Notes under the pieces: model-generated
Told to the model about the DNA's origin: nothing
The model's input: the letters and a program-made list of their open reading frames with translations, nothing else
The model's database searches: none
In this document: piece by piece, positions 58,454 through 64,000 of the stretch
How positions within the stretch are numbered: position 1 is the first letter of the stretch
How the letters are laid out: each line of letters opens with the position of its first letter
Translations under genes and position numbers: made by a program
Assembly (NCBI RefSeq): GCF_030815415.1
Contig: NZ_JAUSWW010000001.1
Span: 3,720,001 to 3,784,000, forward strand
DNA: 64,000 nucleotides
Direction of reading: 5' to 3'
Source: Streptomyces canus
Lineage (GTDB): Bacteria > Actinomycetota > Actinomycetes > Streptomycetales > Streptomycetaceae

Positions 58454-58761
58454 TACGGACGATCACCCGCAGGGGTTACGCACGGCCGCCACGGACGGCG
58501 GTGTGCGCAGGTTTTCGCGCAGTCACCCTCGTATTCGCGAAACCCTTGAGGACAAAGGGCTGTAAGGATTCGGCACACTTTCCGACCGGACACCTTTTGA
58601 CTGTTTTATCCGCAGCCGATAATGCGACGCATTGCCAACTCTTTACGTTGGGCCGCCGCAACCTTCGCGGGCTTCGAGCGGTAGTCACTGCGTCCGAGCC
58701 CGGTGATCAACTGCCGGACACGGTCGAACACTTCCCCGTTCTCTCCCGTCAAAGGAGCATC
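58454..58761 (+). promoter_or_regulatory. 308-bp region with promoter of the secreted Ala-rich protein
   Basis: TTGACT (58597-58602) and GATAAT (58618-58623), 15 nt apart, make a strong vegetative promoter about 140 nt before the next gene. Sequence around 58540-58610 is notably AT-rich for this genome. I see no further gene. Confidence 0.6.
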
Positions 58762-59208
58762 ATGTCCCTCCCCCTGACCCGCAGGATCGCCCGTGCCGCG
58801 CTGCTCGTTGCTGCGGGAGCGGCAGCCGGGGTCGGTGCGGCCGGCTCCGCCAGTGCGGCCCCCGCCGAACTGCCCACCTCGAACCTCGGCGGACTGACCG
58901 CCCTGGACGGGGCGAGCGTCGGCAACACCGTCGACGGCGCGGCGCAGAACGCCACCGGGATCGCCGGCAAGACCGGTGGCAACGCGGTCAAGAAGGCGCT
59001 TCCGACCGCGGGCAAGACCAGTGGCAAGGTCGCGAAGAAGGCGGCGCCGGCCGCACAGCAGACGGCGGGCGACGCGGCGGGCTCCGCCGGGGACATCCTG
59101 GGTGACACGGCGTCCACCGCGACGAAGGGCGGTCTGCCGACGGACTCCCTGACCAAGGGTGGCCAGCCGACCGAGTCCCTTCCGGTGAAGAGTCTCCCGC
59201 TCGGCTGA
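58762..59208 (+). CDS. Secreted Ala/Lys/Gly/Thr-rich protein
   Basis: A 148-residue protein. A classical signal peptide (MSLPLTRRIARAALLVAAGA, cleavage likely after ASAAP near residue 34) is followed by low-complexity sequence with repeated GKT/TAGKTSGKVAKKA segments and C-terminal GGLPTDSLTKGGQPTESLPV. No enzyme motif. The strong promoter, AAAGGAGCATC ribosome binding site and terminator indicate high expression. Similar proteins occur across Streptomyces and are sometimes called ATP-binding protein, for which I see no basis. Confidence 0.82.
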   Translation: MSLPLTRRIARAALLVAAGAAAGVGAAGSASAAPAELPTSNLGGLTALDGASVGNTVDGAAQNATGIAGKTGGNAVKKALPTAGKTSGKVAKKAAPAAQQTAGDAAGSAGDILGDTASTATKGGLPTDSLTKGGQPTESLPVKSLPLG

Positions 59209-59219
59209 CGGCCGACTGA

Positions 59220-59265
59220 TACGGCGATGGGGTCCAGGGGTGTCTCCCTGGACCCCATCGCCGTA
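59220..59265. terminator. Bidirectional terminator
   Basis: A perfect 20-bp stem: TACGGCGATGGGGTCCAGGG (59220-59239) with CCCTGGACCCCATCGCCGTA (59246-59265) between the convergent secreted-protein gene and dapC. Confidence 0.92.
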
Positions 59266-59275
59266 TGCGTGACGC

Positions 59276-60370
59276 TTACGCGAGCCGCTCCACGGCCGCC
59301 CGCACCCGCTCGTCCGTCGCCGTGAGGGCCACGCGGACGAACTTCTCGCCCGCCTCGCCGTAGAAGTCACCCGGGGCCACGAGGATGCCCAGGTCGGCCA
59401 GGTGGGCGACCGTGGTCCAGCAGGACTCGCCCCGGGTGGCCCAGAGGTAGAGGCTGGCCTCGCTGTGCTCGATGCGGAAGCCGTGGCCCTCCAGGGCCCC
59501 GCGCAGGGCCTTGCGACGGGCCGCGTAGCGCTCGCGCTGGACGCGGACGTGTTCGTCGTCGCCGAGGGCCGCCACCACCGCCGCCTGGGTGGGCGCCGCC
59601 GTCATCATGCCGCCGTGCTTGCGGATCTCCAGGAGGGGGCCGAGGACCGCCGGGTCGCCGGCCAGGAACGCGGCGCGGTAACCCGCGAGGTTCGAGCGCT
59701 TCGACAGGGAGTGGACCGCGACGATGCCGTCGTACGAGCCACCGTTGACGTCCGGGTGCAGGACCGAGACCGGGTCGGCGTCCCAGCCGAGCTCCAGGTA
59801 GCACTCGTCGGAGAAGACGAGCACCCCGTGCTCGCGGGCCCAGGCCACGATCCGGGTGAGCTCTTCCTTGCCCAGCACCTTGCCCGTCGGGTTCGACGGG
59901 GAGTTGAGCCACAGGAGCTTCAGGCCCTCGGGGTCCAGCTCGGTGGGGTCGTCGTAGACCTCGTACTCGGCGCGGGCCAGACGGGCGCCGACCTCGTACG
60001 TCGGGTAGGCCAGGCGCGGGTAGGCGACACGGTCGCCGGGGCCGAGGCCCAGCTGGGTGGGGAGCCAGGCGACCAGTTCCTTGGAACCGACGATCGGCAG
60101 GACGTGCTTGTGCGTCACCTCGCGGGCGCCCAGGCGACGCTCCACCCAGCCCGTGATCGCGTCACGCAGCGCCGCTGTGCCCCAGACCGTCGGATAGCCC
60201 GGCGAGTCCGCCGCGTCGACGAGCGCCTTCTGGATCAGGTCGGGAACCGGGTCGACCGGGGTGCCGACGGACAGGTCGACGATGCCGCCGGGGTGCGCGA
60301 GAGCCGTCTTCTTGTACGGCTCGAGCTTGTCCCAGGGGAAGGTGGGGAGACGGTCGGAGACAGCGGACAC
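59276..60370 (-). CDS. dapC: DapC-type PLP aminotransferase (succinyldiaminopimelate transaminase)
   Basis: A 364-residue fold-type I aminotransferase. It makes N-succinyl-LL-diaminopimelate from the 6-oxo precursor and in streptomycetes may also act as glutamate-prephenate aminotransferase. PLP-binding Lys lies in VAVHSLSKRSNLAGYR near 232; the Asn/Asp/Tyr pocket is in LNSPSNPTGKVL near 170 and VFSDECYLEL near 200. The GTG at 60370 (VSAVSDRLPTFPWDKL) is chosen because earlier in-frame codons are not starts. The gene follows the ferredoxin gene on the same strand, separated by a terminator hairpin. Confidence 0.93.
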   Translation of the reverse strand: MSAVSDRLPTFPWDKLEPYKKTALAHPGGIVDLSVGTPVDPVPDLIQKALVDAADSPGYPTVWGTAALRDAITGWVERRLGAREVTHKHVLPIVGSKELVAWLPTQLGLGPGDRVAYPRLAYPTYEVGARLARAEYEVYDDPTELDPEGLKLLWLNSPSNPTGKVLGKEELTRIVAWAREHGVLVFSDECYLELGWDADPVSVLHPDVNGGSYDGIVAVHSLSKRSNLAGYRAAFLAGDPAVLGPLLEIRKHGGMMTAAPTQAAVVAALGDDEHVRVQRERYAARRKALRGALEGHGFRIEHSEASLYLWATRGESCWTTVAHLADLGILVAPGDFYGEAGEKFVRVALTATDERVRAAVERLA

Positions 60371-60413
60371 GGTGTCTGGCTCACTTTCTGGTACAGCACT
60401 CGTACGGCAAACG

Positions 60414-60463
60414 CCTCGGTCCCGTACAGCGATCAGAGGTGATCGAGCCGTACGGGACCGAGG
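60414..60463. terminator. Terminator after the ferredoxin gene
   Basis: Arms CCTCGGTCCCGTAC (60414-60427) and GTACGGGACCGAGG (60450-60463) with an inner CGATCA/TGATCG stem. It stands between fdxA and the downstream dapC. Confidence 0.85.
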
Positions 60464-60486
60464 CGGCGCGCGGGTGCGGGCCGCCC

Positions 60487-60807
60487 TTACTGGTTCTGCG
60501 GCGGCAGTCCGGCCACGAACGGGTGGTCGCGCTCGATCAGGCCCAGCTTGCTGGCACCGCCCGGGGAGCCGAGCTCGTCGAAGAACTCGACGTTCGCCTT
60601 GTAGTAGTCCTTCCACTCCTCCGGAGTGTCGTCCTCGTAGAAGATCGCCTCGACCGGGCAGACCGGCTCACAGGCACCACAGTCGACGCATTCGTCCGGG
60701 TGGATGTACAAGGACCGGGAGCCCTCGTAGATGCAGTCGACCGGGCACTCTTCGATGCACGCCTTGTCCTTCACGTCGACACAAGGCTGCGCGATGACGT
60801 AGGTCAC
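60487..60807 (-). CDS. fdxA: 7Fe ferredoxin (FdxA/FdxC type)
   Basis: A 106-residue ferredoxin with one [3Fe-4S] and one [4Fe-4S] cluster: CVDVKDKACIEECP at the start (first cluster; the middle Cys spaced as in 7Fe ferredoxins) and CVDCGACEPVCP near 40-51 for the second, then the FdxA tail (AIFYEDDTPEEWKDYY). It carries electrons in the cytoplasm, for instance to cytochromes P450. GTG start with GAGGAGGAACGACAGC upstream. Divergent from the acetyltransferase gene. Confidence 0.94.
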   Translation of the reverse strand: MTYVIAQPCVDVKDKACIEECPVDCIYEGSRSLYIHPDECVDCGACEPVCPVEAIFYEDDTPEEWKDYYKANVEFFDELGSPGGASKLGLIERDHPFVAGLPPQNQ

Positions 60808-60947
60808 GCTGTCGTTCCTCCTCGATAGGGCGCTGGCGGGCCTCCTCAGGCCCTGCCGCCTGGCGCGCGGGAGCGCGGCGTCGTCGATGCCCACCCCTAG
60901 TATCTCCGTTCTTGGGCATGATCCGAACAGGAGGGGTGAACAGACCT

Positions 60948-61976
60948 GTGGAAATCTCTGCGACGGGGCGCCTTGAGGTCCGTATCACCGCTGCTGACGT
61001 GGGCAAACGGGTCTCCGTACGCCGCTTGAACGATCCTTGGGTTCCGGGTGAGAAGTTCACCGACACGGTGGGTGTTCTCGCATCATGGGACAACGGTGTG
61101 CTGCTGATCACACGGAAGGGTGGCGAGACCGTCCACATCGCGGAATCCTCGCTGGTCGCGGGCAAGGTGGTGCCGAGCGCGCCGGCCCGCCGCCGCGGAC
61201 CCTCCGCCACCTACCAGGAACTCGCGCATGTCTCCACGCGCGCGTGGCGGCCGGTGGAGAGCGAGCGGCTCGGCGAGTGGGAGCTGCGGGCCGCGTCGGG
61301 CTTCACCCGGCGGGCCAACTCGGTGCTCCCGATCGGCGACCCGGGGATACCGCTGGACGGGGCGCTGGAGGCCGTACGGCGCTGGTACGGCGAGCGCGGG
61401 CTGCCCGCGTACATCCAGACCGCGACCGGCGCCGAGGGCACGCAGGAGCTGCTGTGCGCGGAGCTGGAGCGGCGGGGGTGGGAGCGCGAGGTGACCGCCG
61501 AGCTGTGGATCGGCGCGCTGGCCCCGATCGCCGACCGGGCCGGGGCGGACGAGGTTCTGCTGGCCCGCGACGCGGACGAGGCATGGCTCGCCCGGTACCA
61601 GCGCAAGGGCGTGAGCGAGGTGGCGCTGAAGGTGCTCGGGAGCGGCCCTTCGGTGTGGTTCGCGACCGTGCCGGGCTCCTCCGACGGGGCGGCTCCGGCC
61701 GCCATTGGGCGGTGTGTCGTCGACGGACGGTGGGCCTCCTTCTCCGCCGTCGAGGTGGATCCCGGACAGCGGCGGCGGGGGCTCGCCACCACGGTGATGG
61801 CCGCGCTGGCCCGGCGGGCGCTCGACGAGGGCGCGTCCGCCGCATGGCTCCAGGTCGAGTCGGACAACACGGGTGCGCGGGCGCTGTACGCCGGGATGGG
61901 CTTCGCGGCGCATCACGCGTACCACCACTACCGGGAACCGGCGGTTCCCGACGGCGGCCGGTACGGATCATCGTGA
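60948..61976 (+). CDS. GNAT acetyltransferase with N-terminal regulatory domain
   Basis: A 342-residue protein. Residues 1-~75 are a small beta domain (LEVRITAADVGKRVSVRRLN, VGVLASWDNGVLLITRKGGE), followed by GNAT segments: the last ~110 residues include AVEVDPGQRRRGLATTVMAA with the acetyl-CoA P-loop (Q/RxxGxG/A variant) and AWLQVESDNTGARALYAGMG. GTG at 60948 is chosen; an upstream GTG at 60936 or ATG at 60918 is possible. The substrate is unknown (amines or protein). Followed by a transglutaminase-like gene overlapping by 4 nt. Confidence 0.86.
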   Translation: MEISATGRLEVRITAADVGKRVSVRRLNDPWVPGEKFTDTVGVLASWDNGVLLITRKGGETVHIAESSLVAGKVVPSAPARRRGPSATYQELAHVSTRAWRPVESERLGEWELRAASGFTRRANSVLPIGDPGIPLDGALEAVRRWYGERGLPAYIQTATGAEGTQELLCAELERRGWEREVTAELWIGALAPIADRAGADEVLLARDADEAWLARYQRKGVSEVALKVLGSGPSVWFATVPGSSDGAAPAAIGRCVVDGRWASFSAVEVDPGQRRRGLATTVMAALARRALDEGASAAWLQVESDNTGARALYAGMGFAAHHAYHHYREPAVPDGGRYGSS

Positions 61977-62845
61977 CCGGGCACGAGCCAGCTATGCGCC
62001 CCCTCTACCCCCCGCCCCCGGAACGCTCCGCCGAACTGCGCCGCCGGTTCGCCGAAGAGGTGCGGTCCGAGCGGCCCGATCTGTCGTCGCTGTGCCTGCT
62101 GGTGGGCGCGGAGGCGGACGGGACGCTGGACGAGACGGGCATGGACGCGGCGCAGATCGAACTGGACCGGCTGGCGGGGCAGCTGCCCTTCCGGCCCGGC
62201 GGGCCGCGGTCCTGGGCGGTGTCCCTGCGGGAGCTGCTCGGGGAGCGGCTCGGTTTCCGTGGCGCCCCTGGCGACTACCAGCGGCTGGAGTCCTCGCTGC
62301 TGCACTCGGTGCTGCAGCGGCGGCGGGGGCTGCCCATCCTGCTGTCCGTGGTGTGGATGGAGGTGGCCCGGCGGGCCGGGGCTCATGTGTACGGAGTCGC
62401 GCTGCCGGGGCATTTCGTCGTCGGGTTCGGGGCGGAGGAGGAGCAGGTGCTCGCCGATCCGTTCGACGGGGGGCGGGTGTTGAGCGGATCCGACGCGGAG
62501 TTGCTGGTGGCGGGGGCGACGGGGGCGCCGTTGCAACCGTCCATGCTGGTGCCGGCGGATCCGTTGGATGTGGTGCTGCGGATTCTCAACAACGTGCGGG
62601 CGTGGGCCGCGGCTCGGCCGGAGCGGTCGGATGTGGCGTTGTGGGCGGTGGAGTTGGGGCTGCTGTTGCCTTCGCATCCGGCTCGGTTGCGGTATGAGCG
62701 GGCGCAGTTGTTGGTGCAGCGGGGGGATTTTCTGGGCGGGGCCATGGAGTTGGATGCGTACGCGGATGTCGTGGAGGCCGTGGATGAGTCCGCTTCTGCT
62801 CGTGTTCGGCAACAGGCTCATGCCGCGCGAGCGATGTTGAACTAG
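61973..62845 (+). CDS. SirB1/transglutaminase-like family protein
   Basis: A 290-residue protein of the SirB1/transglutaminase-core-2 group: LLHSVLQRRRGLPILLSVVW near 110, GVALPGHFVVGFGAEEEQVL near 138 with the conserved His, ADPFDGGRVLSG near 160, and tetratricopeptide-like helices (LRILNNVRAWAAARPE, LRYERAQLLVQRGDF) at the C-terminus. GTG at 61973 overlaps the acetyltransferase stop (GTGA) and would be translationally coupled; ATG at 61994 is the alternative. Catalytic Cys is not obvious, so enzymatic activity is uncertain. Confidence 0.85.
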   Translation: MTGHEPAMRPLYPPPPERSAELRRRFAEEVRSERPDLSSLCLLVGAEADGTLDETGMDAAQIELDRLAGQLPFRPGGPRSWAVSLRELLGERLGFRGAPGDYQRLESSLLHSVLQRRRGLPILLSVVWMEVARRAGAHVYGVALPGHFVVGFGAEEEQVLADPFDGGRVLSGSDAELLVAGATGAPLQPSMLVPADPLDVVLRILNNVRAWAAARPERSDVALWAVELGLLLPSHPARLRYERAQLLVQRGDFLGGAMELDAYADVVEAVDESASARVRQQAHAARAMLN

Positions 62846-62859
62846 CGGTTCAGCGGCGG

Positions 62860-62932
62860 CTGCGGGTGATTCGTGGCTGGTCGCGCCCACGCGGCGGAGC
62901 CGCACATTGATACAGCCCCGCGCCCCTGGGGT
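62860..62932. repeat. Degenerate dispersed intergenic repeat
   Basis: The segment GTGGCTGGTCGCGCCCACGC and the later CAGCCCCGCGCCCCTGGGG match parts of the same Streptomyces element as 36978-37030, in the reverse orientation, with an insertion (GGCGGAGCCGC) in the middle. Confidence 0.5.
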
Positions 62933-62935
62933 GGG

Positions 62936-63550
62936 TTACAGCCAGCCTTTCTCTCTTGCCAGCCGGGCTGCTTCCGCCCTATTCCTCACCGCCAGCTTCT
63001 GAATCGCCGTCGAGAGGTAGTTGCGGACCGTTCCCTGGGACAGGTGGAGCTTGGTCGCCAACTCGGCGTTCGTGGAACCGTCCTCCGCCGCCCTCAGGAT
63101 CTCGCGCTCGCGGTCGGTCAGCGGGTTCGCGCCGTCCGCCAGAGCCGCTGCCGCCAGTGTCGGGTCGATGACCCGCTCCCCCGCCAGGACCTTCCGTACC
63201 GCTTCCGCGAGTTGGGCCGCGGGGGCGTCCTTGACCAGGAAGGCGTCCGCGCCGGCCTCCATCGCGCTGCGGAGGTAGCCGGGGCGGCCGAAGGTGGTGA
63301 GGACGACCAGCTTGACCGCCGGGAGTTCCTTGTGGACCTGGGCCGCCGCCTCGATGCCCGTGGCGCCCGGCATCTCGATGTCCAGGAGGGCCACGTCGAC
63401 GTCGTGGGCGCGGACCGCGGCCAGCACCTCGTCGCCGCGGGCCACCTGGGCGACGACCTCGATGTCGTCCTCCAGACCGAGGAGGGCGGCGAGTGCCTCG
63501 CGGACCATCGACTGGTCCTCGGCGAGGAGGACCTTGATCGTAGGGCTCAT
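62936..63550 (-). CDS. NarL/LuxR-type response regulator
   Basis: A 204-residue two-component regulator. The receiver domain (1-~120) has acidic pair AEDQ at 10-13, phospho-acceptor Asp in VDVALLDIEMPG near 54, and VVLTTFGR/VKDAP (Lys near 105). The C-terminal LuxR helix-turn-helix is LTDREREILRAAEDGSTNAE then LSQGTVRNYLSTAIQKLAV. ATG start. It overlaps the histidine kinase stop by 4 nt (ATGA), so the pair is co-translated. It belongs to the DesKR-like group by look; target genes are unknown. Confidence 0.94.
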   Translation of the reverse strand: MSPTIKVLLAEDQSMVREALAALLGLEDDIEVVAQVARGDEVLAAVRAHDVDVALLDIEMPGATGIEAAAQVHKELPAVKLVVLTTFGRPGYLRSAMEAGADAFLVKDAPAAQLAEAVRKVLAGERVIDPTLAAAALADGANPLTDREREILRAAEDGSTNAELATKLHLSQGTVRNYLSTAIQKLAVRNRAEAARLAREKGWL

Positions 63551-64000
63551 GCGCCGGATCCTACGGGCGCCGACGTGGTGGCGGGGACTCGGGCGGCCAG
63601 GCGGAATCCGTGCTTGGTACGGCCCGCCTCCAGGGTGCCGCCCGCCTTCTCCAGGCGTTCGGTCAGGCCCGTCAGACCGTTGCCGGGGCCCTTGCCCGAG
63701 CCTCCCGAGCCGTTGTCCTCGACGGAGAGTTCCAGCACCGGCCCGTCGAGGGTCTGGCGTCGCAGGAGCTCGATCGTGCAGCGGGTCGCGCCGCTGTGCC
63801 GTACGACGTTGGTGACCGCCTCGCGCAGCGCCCAGGCGAGGGCGGTCTCGCTCTCCTCGGGGACGCCGTCGAGGCCGGGTTCGGCGGGCACCTCCGCGGT
63901 GACGTCGGCCGCGTTCAGGGCGACCTGTGCGCCGGCGAGTTCGTCGGACAGCCGGGCGCGCCGGTAGCCGGAGACGGCGGCGCGGACGTCGACCAGGGCC
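63547..64000 (-). CDS. Sensor histidine kinase (HisKA_3/HATPase), C-terminal part, cut by window edge
   Basis: Only the last 150 codons are present. The HATPase domain has N box WALREAVTNVVRHSGATRC, G1 box ELSVEDNGSGGSG and G2 box GNGLTGLTERLEKAGG. The phospho-acceptor region (RARLSDELAGAQVAL precedes the ATPase) lies mostly off the edge. It is paired with the response regulator by a 4-nt overlap. Its sensor part is not visible, so the signal is unknown. Confidence 0.9.
   Translation of the reverse strand, partial: ALVDVRAAVSGYRRARLSDELAGAQVALNAADVTAEVPAEPGLDGVPEESETALAWALREAVTNVVRHSGATRCTIELLRRQTLDGPVLELSVEDNGSGGSGKGPGNGLTGLTERLEKAGGTLEAGRTKHGFRLAARVPATTSAPVGSGA

Noticed and set aside
1..64000. 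tRNA, rRNA, origin or attachment sites
   Set aside because: No cloverleaf, rRNA segment, DnaA-box cluster or tRNA-end duplication was seen on reading.

Overview
The window is about 71-73% G+C by eye, with near-saturated G/C at third codon positions, many GTG starts and DUF families typical of actinomycetes. Gene content (AdnAB, MoeZ, DUF3107, DUF3117, DUF3152, tandem secreted tripeptidyl-aminopeptidase-like hydrolases, SARP-free core housekeeping genes) points to a Streptomyces chromosome, in the conserved core rather than an arm. I see no tRNA, rRNA or CRISPR.

Layout. 1-4140: the AdnB (cut by the left edge) and AdnA helicase-nucleases. 4416-11021: an alkyltransferase-like protein, a kinase-like/flippase membrane fusion, and two tandem lipoprotein alpha/beta hydrolases. 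11084-12262: MoeZ. 12326-17187: a four-gene module of a PelF-like glycosyltransferase, a polytopic membrane protein, an NAD-dependent epimerase and a spherulin-4 (GH135-like) protein; it looks like an exopolysaccharide system. 17378-22857: a four-gene oligopeptide ABC operon with a consensus promoter and a probable leaderless leader ORF. 23155-32847: DUF3152 putative metalloprotease, alpha/beta hydrolase, small acidic protein, TetR regulator, DUF3107, a membrane protein, an IS481-type insertion sequence, a MiaE_2 ferritin-like protein and a DEAD-box RNA helicase with a long KPRRTRK-repeat tail. 33107-39711: hydrolase, NYN nuclease-like protein, 50-residue conserved protein, MarC, PHP phosphoesterase, DUF6758, an MFS exporter and a SUFU-domain protein.

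39712-47242: CorA with a structured leader carrying a 15-codon ORF, a small conserved protein, a lipoprotein, a soluble MgtE-N/CBS protein coupled to DUF1003, Mrp, a hypothetical protein and TatB. 47413-52220: HtrA, anti-sigma factor and ECF sigma factor (one envelope-stress operon), a divergent O-methyltransferase and DUF3117. 52583-60807: enoyl-CoA hydratase, Tag glycosylase, DivIVA-like protein, FolP2-like DHPS homologue, LOG protein, DapE, a transglycosylase-like protein, a secreted Ala/Lys/Gly-rich protein, DapC and ferredoxin. 60948-64000: GNAT acetyltransferase, SirB1/transglutaminase-like protein, and a NarL-type response regulator with its histidine kinase (cut by the right edge).

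From memory of the Mycobacterium tuberculosis gene order, the left half matches the Rv3201c-Rv3211 neighbourhood and the right half matches Rv1177-Rv1239c. This makes the 10.9-kb stretch between MoeZ and DUF3152 (polysaccharide module plus peptide ABC operon) the most obvious inserted region. The most interesting items are that module, the corA leader with its mini-ORF, the leaderless ORF ahead of the ABC operon, non-canonical ATT and CTG starts that the sequence forces, and an insertion sequence that landed on a stop codon and donated a stop to its own transposase.
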